From: Stenocarpella maydis
Lineage: Eukaryota; Ascomycota; Sordariomycetes; Diaporthales; Diaporthaceae
Direction of reading: 5' to 3'
Assembly (NCBI GenBank): GCA_002270565.1
Contig: NQMI01000072.1
Span: 133,664 to 197,663 of the forward strand
Length of the DNA: 64,000 nt
How positions within the stretch are numbered: position 1 is the stretch's first letter; every line of letters starts with the position of its first letter. The translations under genes and the position numbers were made by a program. This document shows positions 45,935 through 56,509 of the stretch, piece by piece. The notes below the pieces were generated by a model. It was not told where the DNA came from, made no database searches, and saw nothing but the letters and a program-made list of their open reading frames with translations.

Positions 45935-48466
45935 CTAGCCCTTCTCTGCCATGGCCTCCTGCTCTTCCCTGTCCAGCTCCGCCATCAGCTCCTCCTCGTC
46001 GATGTCGTCCAGGTCCTCGTTGCCCGCCCCCTCCGTCTCCAGGAGATCTACCTCCTCCTCCTCGTCCCTCTCGCCCGCATCCTCCTCCTCGACACCAGGA
46101 CCCCGCCCGCCGCCATTCGTAGCTGCTGCGCCCCCGCCTTGCCTCGACTGGGACTCGGGCTCGGGTTCGTAAGTCGACCGCAGCTTGCTGCCGCCCTGGG
46201 ACCGCGACATCTTGAGCTTCTTGGACAGCGCGGAGCCGCTGCCCTCGGCTGCCCCCTCGCCATACGTGTCGCCGTCAACGTGTTTCCGCTTGGAGCCGGG
46301 CGACGTGCCGTTGACCGTCTCGCCACTGGCCTCGCCCCCCACTTTCGACCCCGTTTCACTCGCGCTGTCCGAGGTCGTGCTGTTGCCGTCATCGAGGTCC
46401 GAGTCCGACTGCCGCCCTCCCTCTTCCGAGTTCCCATCGTCATCATCCTCGCCGTCGTCCTCTTCCATAAAGGCCGCAAGCTCCTCGTCAGCCTCGTTGA
46501 AGTCGAACGTCTTGAGCTCGTCGATGGGGCTGCGGGGGTCCAGGTCCTCCTCCTCCTCGTCGGCGCTGTCGAGCTCGTCGGGCTCGGCCCCGCCGTTCTG
46601 CATGCCACTGGTGCTCATCCCATCGGGGCTCGTGCCGCCGCCGCCGCCACCCTCGCCCTTGCCAGGCAGCACCAGGGGCGCCAAGCCCCCGCCGCGGTCG
46701 GCCGGGTGCAGGTCCAACAGGTACGGTGTCTCGTCCAGCTCCTCCCACTGGCTGATCGAGTCCTGCAGCCAGTTCTGGTTGACGATCTTGATGGTCGGTA
46801 TCCTGACCGCCTCGCGCACCTTGGCCGTCCGCGGCCGCAGTAGGCTGACCACCAGGTGGGTGATGCCCGGGTGTATGCGGTCCTCGAGTATGGCGCCGAA
46901 GCTCTTGACTTGCAGGGCAATCTCGTGGTTCCACTTGTCCACGTTGTTGGGCACGATGCCGCTGAGCACGATGCGCGTGCCGCGCAGCACCTCGTGCTTG
47001 AGCTCGTCCAGCACGCTGCCCACGTCCGGTATCGATCGGCTGTCCTCGCGCTTCTCGTAGGCCTCATAGTACTTCTCGTGCAGGTTCGTCAGGTGCCGCT
47101 CCAGATAAATGAGCTCGGCATCGTCGTCGAGGAGGACGTGGTGGCGCTGGTGTGGCGGCGTGGTCTGGCCGCTGCCGGGGGTCTCACCGCCGGCGCCGGC
47201 CTTCTCGGCCTCCTGGTCGTCCTTGTCGAGCTTCTCCTGCATGTGCAGCAGCGGCCTGTCGGTCAGCTGCCGCTCCAGTGCCCGCTCCTGCTCGCTCTGC
47301 GCCTTGAGCAGTGCGACCTCGTCAGCGCCGCCCGCGCCAGCCACTCCCGGACTGCCGGCGGACGCGGGTGCTGCTGCTGCTGTGTCTCCGCCGGGCGCGG
47401 CCTCGCCGTTCAGCGTGGGCGTGTCCCGGACCGCGTCGGGGGCGGGTGTCAGGTCGGGCCGCTTCGGGAGGAAGCTCGAGTTGATGTCGCCAGTGCCCTT
47501 GAAGAAGTCGTAGGGGACGACCTTGATGAGGTTGCGCCTGTTGTTGGGCCAGACGTCGGCGCGGTCGTCGATGACGACGACCATGTTTGTGGACACGGGG
47601 AAGATGCGCTGCAGGCTCTTTGCCGTCATGTTGCCGTTCTCGTCGCGGCTGATGATGCGGTCGCCAAACAGCTTCTTGTCCGGATCGACGATGCGGGCGA
47701 TGTTCATGGCGTAGGCGCGGGTGCCCATTGTGTAGACGTGCAGCTCGTAGAGCCTCGCGATGTTTGTGAGGAACTGGCGGAGGTTCGGGCGCATCTTGAT
47801 GTAGTAGGAGCAGCCGCTGGCGACGCCGCGGGGCCCGTCGTCGTTGAGCTGGAAGCTCTGGACGTCCCTGACGGCGGCGTGGTTGGGGTTCGAGGGGTCG
47901 TTCTGCCACTCACCGACGGTGGGGTCTATGCAGGCGTGGATGATTGTCTGGTCGAGGTCGACGACAAGGGAGAGCTTTCGGTGCTCGAGCAGGCGCTTCT
48001 GCTGCAGCAGCTCCGTCTCGGCGGCGCGGTCCAGGCTGACGGTCAGCTTGACATTGTCGTGGATCATCTTGACGGGGGCGCGGGCCGTGTCGAGCTGGGT
48101 GGTGTAGAAGTCGATTTCGTCGGTGGACTTGCCGCAGATGAGGCACATGCCGCCGTACTGGTTGTCGTGGATGCACGTCTCCTCGATGCGGACGCAGGTG
48201 CGGCTGCGGGCGATGACCTGGCCGACCTTGACGTCCCAGGACCTGAGGGTGCCGTTTGTGGGGCAGGGCCACGAGGCGAAGCCCGTCTGCTCCTCGTGGC
48301 GGATGTCGCCGGTGATCTGGTCGCCAAACTCCATCTTGTACCTGTACGAGAACTCCATGGCATTGGAGCCCTTCTTGACCTCGTCGCCGGGCTGGTAGAG
48401 GAGCCTCGTGATTGTTATCGGGTACCTCAGGTGAGGCCCCAAGGGGAACTCAGTGATGGAGCCCAT
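45935..48466 (-). CDS. FCP1: RNA polymerase II CTD phosphatase FCP1
   Basis: Intronless, 843 residues from the ATG at 48466. The frame is open 15 codons further upstream but without an ATG. The N-terminal lipoyl-like region (FGDQITGDIRHEEQTGFASW) has a Cys cluster, C98/C108/C111. The FCPH catalytic domain starts with LSLVVDLDQTIIHAC, where DLDQT at residues 170-174 holds the two catalytic aspartates (DxDxT/V), and includes MRPNLRQFLTNIARLYELHV and VVVIDDRADVWPNN. A BRCT domain spans about 494-584 (LRGTRIVLSGIVPNNVDKWN to NQNWLQDSISQWEELDETPY). The C-terminus is strongly acidic and ends in a helix DLDDIDEEELMAELDREEQ, of the type that binds TFIIF. The enzyme removes phosphate from the Pol II C-terminal domain, recycling polymerase. 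Confidence 0.96.
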   Translation of the reverse strand: MGSITEFPLGPHLRYPITITRLLYQPGDEVKKGSNAMEFSYRYKMEFGDQITGDIRHEEQTGFASWPCPTNGTLRSWDVKVGQVIARSRTCVRIEETCIHDNQYGGMCLICGKSTDEIDFYTTQLDTARAPVKMIHDNVKLTVSLDRAAETELLQQKRLLEHRKLSLVVDLDQTIIHACIDPTVGEWQNDPSNPNHAAVRDVQSFQLNDDGPRGVASGCSYYIKMRPNLRQFLTNIARLYELHVYTMGTRAYAMNIARIVDPDKKLFGDRIISRDENGNMTAKSLQRIFPVSTNMVVVIDDRADVWPNNRRNLIKVVPYDFFKGTGDINSSFLPKRPDLTPAPDAVRDTPTLNGEAAPGGDTAAAAPASAGSPGVAGAGGADEVALLKAQSEQERALERQLTDRPLLHMQEKLDKDDQEAEKAGAGGETPGSGQTTPPHQRHHVLLDDDAELIYLERHLTNLHEKYYEAYEKREDSRSIPDVGSVLDELKHEVLRGTRIVLSGIVPNNVDKWNHEIALQVKSFGAILEDRIHPGITHLVVSLLRPRTAKVREAVRIPTIKIVNQNWLQDSISQWEELDETPYLLDLHPADRGGGLAPLVLPGKGEGGGGGGTSPDGMSTSGMQNGGAEPDELDSADEEEEDLDPRSPIDELKTFDFNEADEELAAFMEEDDGEDDDDGNSEEGGRQSDSDLDDGNSTTSDSASETGSKVGGEASGETVNGTSPGSKRKHVDGDTYGEGAAEGSGSALSKKLKMSRSQGGSKLRSTYEPEPESQSRQGGGAAATNGGGRGPGVEEEDAGERDEEEEVDLLETEGAGNEDLDDIDEEELMAELDREEQEAMAEKG

Positions 48467-50855
48467 GATGGAGGCGGAAGTTGAGGGTGGGACAGAATCT
48501 GGGCCAGACACACAGGGTTAACACGCTAGTAGCTGGCTGGAGCAAGGCACAACGAGGTAGAGATATTTGCAGAAATATTTATCAAGAGGCACCTGGGCAC
48601 ACAGAGAGAAAAGGGGCGGGGGGTTGTAAGCTCACAAGAGAGAGGTGAGGGGGAGAAGGTCCAGCCAGAGGCTGCCTCTAGCTTGACAGGCTGTGGTGAC
48701 GTTGGATGGGGGACGGAGATGGAGATGCAGCGATTGAGCTTCCCATGGCAGTGATACCCGAGGGATTGGGTTGTCCGGACGAGGTGGGCAGGTCAAGGTG
48801 CAGAGGAGCAGAGCAGTGCGAGACGTAGGTGGGGGGTTTCCTGGGGCCCAAGTAGTGGCGTTGGTGATGGTGTGTATGGTGCGTGCGGTTTTTGAGTGGG
48901 TGGTGATGCAGAGTTTGGAGTTGAGTTGAGTCGAGGACGGGTGGTGGAGGGACAAGGGGCAGTGAGGTGAGGTGCGGTGCGATGCGATGCGATGCGAAGC
49001 TGCTGCGATTGCGACAGGGGTGGGCCAAGGGCCGTAGTGTGGTGTACTCCGTACTCTGTATTGTGTACGACAAGAGATGTTGTGTTTTTATCTCAGCCTG
49101 TACCACCGTCAGACGTTGAGTACCGCACAAAGGCGTCAGAACGGTGTGGCAAACATGTACCAGACCTCCCCAGCAGAGGTACCCAGCCACCCAAAGATAC
49201 CTCCTACCCCAAGTGGTGGGCACTCCCTGTCTAGCTTCCGCAGCTATCCGTGACAGGCCAATGGGAGGGCGGATTGGCGGGCAGAACAAGTGGGGCCGGC
49301 CGGCCGGACTCCAACCTTCAATCTTCTCTTGGATCGATCCTCAGGGAATTCTGGGAATATCTCAGTATTCGAGCATCAGACTGTCGTGGCAGGTCGGCTG
49401 GGTCAGTAAGCTGTTTTCCGTCTTGCCTGCACCGCTCGTCTTCACATCGGAGGCATTTGGAAAGTCCAAGTTGTCTCTGAGCTCTCCGGGCACACTTGCA
49501 CGTGCACAGCTTGAACATGACCGCCCAGACGCATACAAATACAGCTCGGGGTGTCAGATGCTACTAGTAGTATACTAGTAGTATACTACTCGTATGGATG
49601 GGGCTCTGCTCACATTTGGGCTGGTGACTCTGGGCTCCCGTGCACCGAGTATGGGGTTACGCAGTGTGAGTTGCCAGATGAGTGCCACGTCGGATGGCTC
49701 AACCGAACAATCTGTAACCCGACCTGATCGACCGACTGACCGACTGACCGGTTGGGTGCTTGGTTCTGATTACCTAGTAGTAGGTATTCCTGTTGACAGC
49801 TTCACTGTCAGGAGGATGGATGGCCTGTGGCTGTTAGTGTCTGGCCGACTTACGAATACTATGTGGTCAGAGGGACTCTCGGAGAGCACACACACCTTGG
49901 ACATTCAGTGTCTCACTGCTGAATACAGTACTAGTACATGGACCAATCAATAATACCATCCCAGCCAGTAAACACTCTCCCAATCCACGCCAGAGAGGCG
50001 GGAGACTGGCGCCCTTTTTGTACTTGCGTACCCGCTGGCCCAGGCCCTCTTTTTCCGGACCTTGCACATGTTCTCACCACCACCCCACCTCCGCATTCCC
50101 GCCCCTTTACCGTTTGCGGGGTTCCTCCAGTCGCCCGTCACCTCTTTTGCCTCCAGCCTCCTACCATGTGTATGTGTTGTAGGAAGACTGCCGACATCAT
50201 CTATGGGTGGGGGGGGGGTATTCTGGTCACACAACAATGCTGTATCTAAGTACTATGGAGACAGTCCCTACGTCTTTACAGAGTAGGTAGGTATATTTAA
50301 TTGTAAATGACGCAGATGCGGCCACACGCCTACATCCCTGGCCGCCCCTCCCTTCGCCTGCCTCCATCACCAAACCCATCTTATGCGCCGTGATACATTG
50401 TCAATGGTGTCTGGTGTCGCGTCACACACGCACAGACACGCAGCCATGGTCATCTCTCAAATGGGGATTTTTAAATCTCCAGTCTATTTGCCCATGTGCC
50501 CTTCAATTCCTCAATCCACCCTGTCGGGCCCGCGAAGGTGGGCTGACAGCATCGACCCGTCCTCTTTGTTGGCCCACTGTCTCCTGATGTTCGCCTCCAA
50601 CAACTGGCCCCTTTGACCAGGCTGCCTTTGACCGGGCTGCCTTGTCTGCTCACTCAGCACCGTATCTCTCCTCCGAGCATATTGTCCCTCCTCTCCATGG
50701 TCTTGCACTCCCTGCATCCTTTTTTTTTTTTTTTCCTTTTGTGTTTTGCTAATTCATCACCAATTTGACTGTCGTTGCCAACCCAGCCCGGGCGAGTTGA
50801 GTCACGACCAAATCAGGCTGGGTCGCTCCTGGGCACGCTACTCATCATATGGTGT
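48467..50855. other. Long spacer with short tandem motifs
   Basis: No gene is supported. Simple-sequence features are GCGAT repeats near 48975-48995, the palindrome TACTCCGTAC at 49045-49054, ACTAGTAGTAT repeats near 49563-49590, GACCGACT repeats at about 49730-49750 and a T tract at about 50720-50735. The part nearest 48467 should be the FCP1 promoter. Confidence 0.45.
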
Positions 50856-51100
50856 CTATGGCGTGGGAAGCAGTGCTAGTAGGGCGCACTGTGCCTGATA
50901 GTATCTAAATGCCGAGTTGTAGGCGACGATAGACGCCGGCGCACCAGCTGCAAACACCGTCCCGAACATGAACCCGGCGCCGGTATAGCAGGCAGTCACT
51001 ACTGCCGCACATCCTGCCTGGCAGACGCCGTACGCCACCGGCCAGCCACGACAGCGGCGGCAAGCGATAGGGCTGTCAGGGGGGTCTTGGTCGGCTTCAT
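50856..51100 (-). pseudogene. Small secreted cysteine protein, frameshifted
   Basis: From the ATG at 51100 the first 20 codons read MKPTKTPLTALSLAAAVVAG, a convincing signal peptide. One base short at about 51038-51044 throws the frame. The shifted frame then gives PVAYGVCQAGCAAVVTACYT and GFMFGTVFAAGAPASIVAYN, and ends in LLALLPTP before TAG. A signal peptide followed directly by GPxAYGVCQxGC, an ACY block and an APTP-like end is a small secreted family known from many fungal genomes (function unknown). In the last third, residues usually Cys appear as Tyr (VAYNSAF, YYQAQ), so decay goes beyond the frameshift. The family call is from memory of the pattern. Confidence 0.6.
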
Positions 51101-52365
51101 TGTGATGATCAGAGAGATATTTATTGTGGTATGTAGTGAGTGGTGCTAATGGTGGAGGTTGTGGTATTGTTGAGAGTATGTTTTGTGTTGCTGGTCGTCG
51201 AGTTGATTGTCTACGGGCCCAAGAAAAAAAATTAGCCGGGATTGGTAGAGTTTTATATTCGGCTGAGCTCGAAGTCTTGACTTCAAGTTGTTTCTGGAGG
51301 TATGCTAGTGGTGCCTTGAATCCCTCCGGAACATTGTTGTTCTTTGTGGAAAGCGGCCACATCAAACGTTTGTTTCACAGCAACGCCTCGATCTCAGGGC
51401 ACCTCTTGGCTTACCACCGCGTTACGTTCAGTCGGACTGACACTCTCAGGCTCTGTCTGTTTCATCGGTGCCAGTCCAAGCAATATGTCGATCGAAGCTT
51501 CGATCTGACATTGTTGCAGGAGAGTACGTTTCGGGTCCGGAACTTGCATGACTCCATGAACTCCAAGCGAGAAGCACATATCCTCGCGGCTCAAGACAAA
51601 TATTGCAAGGCCTATATCAATAAACATTCCGACGCGCTCGAATCCGCAGGAGAGAGGTATGGCCTAAGGAACTCACTTAGGGAGCGCATGCATGCCTGCC
51701 GTCCCAAAGCTGAAAATTCTGTGGCTGTTTGTGGGACCTTGGGACCTGACACTGCCCGATGTTTCCGGGCATATGGATAGGAAGGCTGGATGTCAGTGTG
51801 TCCCGCTCATCTGTTACTATTGCAGTCCCTGTTCTGCTTAGTGGTTCCGGGATGCCCCCTTGTCCGTCTCCGGAGCAAATGCTCTCTGGCGTTGGTAGAC
51901 TTGGTTGGAACATGGCAGCTACCAGAACGGCGCGTAGGATAATTGTTAATTTTAATCACGGGGTACATGAGCGGCACACTATACCTGGGGTTGAATTGAG
52001 GACCGTGGACAGTCAAAAACCAATGTTTTAACTAGATTCCCAGGTCGACTTAATACGAAAGGATACCTAAATTTACTACCCAAACCCAGAGTTGTCGGTC
52101 ACCAACATCGCCAACCCTTTGCCCTTATTTCCAAGCCGGGATTTTGCTTTATTCCATGTAATCACGGCTGGTTATTTTTTATTTTTAATTTTTTTTGGAA
52201 CTACGTCCTTTCTAGGTATCTTGTGCGTATTCATCCGATATATTGCCCCTCTATCCATCTTCAATGTCAGCCTAGCCTACCCTTCCATCCCTTCTAGCTC
52301 GCTACGAGCAAATAGTCACTCTCTACCCTCCAAGCTCGATGTATTAAAGGCGCAGCACCTCCCCA
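51101..52365. other. Spacer between the two small cysteine-protein genes
   Basis: No gene is supported. A 218-codon plus-strand frame (51124-51780) starts antisense to nothing known and has no family character. It is more likely chance or relic sequence. Confidence 0.4.
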
Positions 52366-52680
52366 TCACTGTAGATTTTCTTGGGAGTTACGTGCGGGGA
52401 AGGCACAATGGGCCAGGCAGCGAGCAAGTACCCAAGCGCAGAACTCAACAGAGGCAGGCATCCCTGCACACATGTGGCAAGCTGTAGTAAACTCCATGCA
52501 TCCCGCCTGGCAAAGGATATAGCTGGTTGTGTTGTCCGTGACTCGGAAAATGGCAGCAAGTAAGAGGGCCCTGATGGCAGTTTTGGTGTAGTTAAGTACC
52601 ACATGGTGATGATCCTTGGCGTAGAGGTAACTTAAACAGGCTGCAGTCAGGCAGTGTATTTTATCTCGTCTGAGGGACAT
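52366..52680 (-). CDS. Possible small cysteine-containing protein, relative of the 50.9-kb copy
   Basis: An open frame of 104 residues from the ATG at 52680. Its second half reads YILCQAGCMEFTTACHMCAG, then VLARCLAHC. The CQAGC...TAC spacing echoes the gene at 50856-51100. A hydrophobic stretch, AIRALLLAAIF, precedes it and could be a weak signal peptide, though it is not at the extreme N-terminus. This may be a diverged tandem relative or a relic, and the frame could be partly chance. No introns were assigned. Confidence 0.35.
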   Translation of the reverse strand: MSLRRDKIHCLTAACLSYLYAKDHHHVVLNYTKTAIRALLLAAIFRVTDNTTSYILCQAGCMEFTTACHMCAGMPASVEFCAWVLARCLAHCAFPARNSQENLQ

Positions 52681-53445
52681 TGAATGCTTTATGGGTGCAT
52701 TGATGGCTGAGGCGAGGAGAGGTCTACGGTACCTTATGCCTGGTTGAACAGGCCGTGCTCACTATTCCATTGTAGTACTGATACGATCTCACCGTCCGTC
52801 GCGATTGCAGCTCACATGCTGTCAAAGCCTGCTCAAGTGCTGTGTTGCATGTCTCGTCTGGCCAGTGCAAACTACTCCGTAGTCACGACCAACTAATGGG
52901 CGGCTTGCAGACTACCTTTACGGGTGCCATGTAACTAAGTAGTTAACTGAAACGAAGGTCTCAGCAACGCGATGCCAGGCAAAGGATTCAGTCGCAATCG
53001 CATTCTGAAATCTATAATGCTGTGTTGGAGTTGACGGTGTGCTCAGTTGCTTCATTTACTTAAGTACTTCTCTAGGGCAGCCCACATGAAATGAAGTCAT
53101 TGAGACACTGTAATAAACTCAATACAGATGACAGTAGGTTCAGAATACGATAGTCTGTCACTTGAGAATTATTTCCCAATTTGTTTCCGGGCCCAACGCA
53201 GGACGGCTTTCCACGGTAAAAGGGTTAGGGTTGAAGGGGGCCGCCTTTGCGGCTCAACATTGAAGGCTTAACATTGACCGTTAACGTTCTATCTTGTTGT
53301 GCAACAATAAAAGGGCTCTGTTGGCAAACCATTCCCGGAGCAACCGGCCATCAAGTTAGTCAGAGTTGGCAGCACCAGGCGAATCCTGCCCTCTCTCATC
53401 TTAGCAGCGATTTTTTGGCCATATGTTCACCTGCTGCCGCCCGCC
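52681..53445. other. Intergenic, promoter of CHL1
   Basis: No gene. It contains a TACTCCGTAG motif at about 52874-52883 and a T-rich leader immediately before the CHL1 ATG. Confidence 0.45.
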
Positions 53446-56257
53446 ATGGCAGGCTCAGATGAGGCCCAGCCAGCCGAGGTCTACCAGGATCCAAACAATT
53501 TTCACCACCCGTATTCCCCGTATCATGTCCAACTTGAGTTCATGAAGGCAGCATATGATGTCATCGACCGCGGTGATGGCCGAGTGGGGATTCTTGAAAG
53601 CCCAACTGGCACGGGGAAATCCTTGTCGCTCATATGCGCGTCCATGACTTGGCTGAGGGACTTCAAGAGACGCGCCTTCGAGGCGTCAACACAGATCGAC
53701 CCGAAAGAGGCCGAAGGGGAACCAGACTGGATCATTGAGCAGATGCTGCAACGCAAGAGAAACGAACTCGTGACGAAGTGGGAGGAGCGTGAGGCACGGC
53801 TCGAAGCCATCCGCCAGAAGGAGAAGGTTGCTGAAGAACGTGGAAGCAAGCGGCGCCGCATCGACAGGTCAGACGGGCCTGTGAGGTCAAAGGCCGAAGA
53901 CGAAGAAGAGGCCGAATTTCTGATTGATGATTGGGAAGAGGATGATGGTGGTGGTGGTGCCGCTCGGGGCTCGAACGACAAAGATGCCCTGGATGGGCTC
54001 AGCAAGGAGACGAAGGCACTGCTGCAAAAGATTGGAATGGGGGAAGCACAGAAGACTAGCGCTGACGATGATGAAGCCCCTGAGGAGGAAGTCAAGGTGA
54101 GGATCTGCCCGGATTATAAAATGACGTCCTTTGTTAACCGTCTCTTCAGATTTACTACACATCTCGGACTCATTCTCAACTGACGCAGTTCATCTCCGAA
54201 TTGCGCCGTCCCACTTTTCCCACTGCGCTCCCCAAGCGCCTGAAGAACCAGCGCCCTGATGAAGCGTTGCCAGAACACGAGCCTGTGAAACAGGTTCCTC
54301 TCTCATCCCGACAGAAGCTTTGTATCAATCCGGCTGTGTCCAAACTCGGGTCTGTGGTCGCCATCAACGACAGATGCAGCGAGTTACAGAAGCCCAAGTC
54401 AAGGGACAAATGCCCATACCTCCCGAATTCTGACAACCTTGCCCAAACACACCAGTTCCGTGACGCCGCTCTGGCCACGCTTCCTGACATTGAGGATCTC
54501 CATGCGCTGGGAAAATCTCATCAAGTGTGTCCCTACTACGCATCCCGGTCGGCAATACCTACAGCAGAAGTCGTTACCTTACCCTACCCGCTGCTGCTGC
54601 AGGAGAGTGCCCGTGATTCTCTGGGTATAAAACTGGAAGGAAACATTGTGATAATTGATGAGGCACATAACATCATGGACGCCGTTGCAAATGTGCATGC
54701 TGCAGAAATAAACCTGAGCGAGCTGCGGCGGTCGCGGAAGCTGCTGGGCGTCTATTTCAAGAGGTTTGGGAAGAAGCTCAAGGGCGGAAACAGGATCATG
54801 GTGGCTCAGGTTGTGAAGGTTATCGACGGGCTGAGCGAGTGGTCGACCACGGCATTATCTTCCAAGGTGAGTTCATCACCCAGCCTAGCCTGCTTGGATC
54901 TTTCTCGACTGATTCTTGTCATCAGAGTGAGCATGGAATTGTTGATCCCAATTCCCTTCTTAAGACCAAGGGAATCGATCAGATCAACATGTTCAAGCTC
55001 ATCAAGTACATACAAGAATCCAAGCTCGCCTTCAAGATTGAGAGCTATGCGGCCCACATTGAAGAAACAGGAGGCCCCGAGGCCACGGCCAAAGCGGCGC
55101 ACTCCAGCCCTGTGCTCCACGCTCTTCTTGCTTTCCTCGTAGCTCTCACAAATCCTGCTGATGAGGGCCGCCTATTCTATGAGAGAACTGCAACCCCTCC
55201 AGACCTCAAGCTTTCATATCTGCTGCTGTCACCCACGCACGCCTTCTCGTCTATTGCATCGTCCGCCCGAGCCATCATCCTCGCCGGTGGGACAATGTCA
55301 CCGTTCGACGACTACAAAACACATCTTTTCCCCCATCTGGCCCCCGAGAAAATCACCACCCTAAGCTGCGGCCACGTAATACCCGACTCAAACCTTTGCG
55401 TCTGGACGTTGGCATCTACACGGCCCAGACAGACGGTGCATGGGGCAGCAGGGGCTGACGCAGCAGGCGGTCTGTTCGAGTTCAGCTTTCAAAAGCGGAG
55501 CGACAAGGACACAGTCGCGAGACTTGGACAGGCGTTGGTGAACATCTGCTCCGTCGTACCAGACGGCGTGGTCGTCTTCTTCCCCAGTTATGGTTACCTG
55601 GACGAGGTGATCGGAGCTTGGAAAGCTCCACCAGGGGCTACTGGTGGCAAGACCTTGTGGGAAAGGCTTCAAGACAGGAAGGTCGTTTTCAGGGAGATCA
55701 AGGGCGGATCAAGCGAGGAAGTGCTGGCAGGATACAGCGAGGCAATACTGGGAGCCGATCAGCCCGCGGACCGCACCCAGACCAGGGGGGCTCTGCTGTT
55801 GAGCGTTGTGGGCGGCAAGATGTCCGAGGGCATCAACTTCTCCGACCGCCTGGGCCGCTGCGTCGTCATAGTAGGCCTCCCATACCCTAACATCAACAGC
55901 CCCGAGTGGAAGGCACGGATCGAGTATCTCGAATCGTCCACTGCCTCCCGGCTGGCTGGGGCCTCGCCGCCGAAACCAAAAGCCCAGGCGGCGCAGGAGG
56001 CCAAGCAGGTCGCCCGGGACTTTTACGAGAACGCGTGTCTCCGCGCCGTCAACCAGAGCATCGGGCGGGCGATACGGCACAAGGGTGACTACGCGGCCAT
56101 AGTGCTCGTCGACCGCCGCTTCGAGACGCAGAGGATACGCAGCAAGCTGCCCGGGTGGATCCGAGGACGGCTGGTGGCCGGTGCAGAGACCCAAGGCTTG
56201 CAAGGGTTGATGGGCCGCTTGAATATGTTCTTCAAGGATAAAAGGGGCATTAAATAG
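53446..56257 (+). CDS. CHL1: ATP-dependent DNA helicase CHL1 (DDX11 / FANCJ-like)
   Basis: Three exons, 53446-54096, 54150-54866 and 54926-56257 (introns 53 and 59 nt), give 899 residues. This is a superfamily 2 Fe-S helicase. Walker A is ESPTGTGKS at residues 51-59. A charged insert fills about 75-215. [14 protein letters not shown] opens exon 2. Four cysteines that would hold the 4Fe-4S cluster are at about 275, 293, 305 and 344. The DEAH box, IIDEAHN, is near 385-391. The second motor domain has [46 protein letters not shown] and [23 protein letters not shown]1 supports sister-chromatid cohesion and replication through structured DNA in the nucleus. The start at 53446 (GCCATGGCA) matches the family N-terminus. 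Confidence 0.96.
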
Positions 56258-56509
56258 CCCGATGTGTTTCGTTTGGTGGTGTCCCTGTGGGCCATACCAC
56301 CTACCTAGGTGTGAAGACCTCGATGATAAAATGTTTCAATGTTTTGACACTAAATTGCGAGGGGAATGGACCTTGCAAAAGCCACAGCAAATATTTGGAA
56401 ATATCTCCCATTCGAGGATTGACTGTACTGAGTATTAAGCCTGATGCTGACTGGCCTCATTTGAATGCTGCGTTTAAAACATTAGTTTCTCTGACTATTT
56501 TGTTTGTTT

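Noticed and set aside
46856..48484. A 542-codon open frame on the plus strand
   Set aside because: It lies wholly antisense to FCP1, whose minus-strand frame carries the DLDQT and BRCT motifs. The plus frame is a Val/Leu/Gly shadow of GC-rich codons.
51124..51780. A 218-codon plus-strand frame
   Set aside because: No family pattern, and its start overlaps the promoter side of the cysteine-protein pseudogene.
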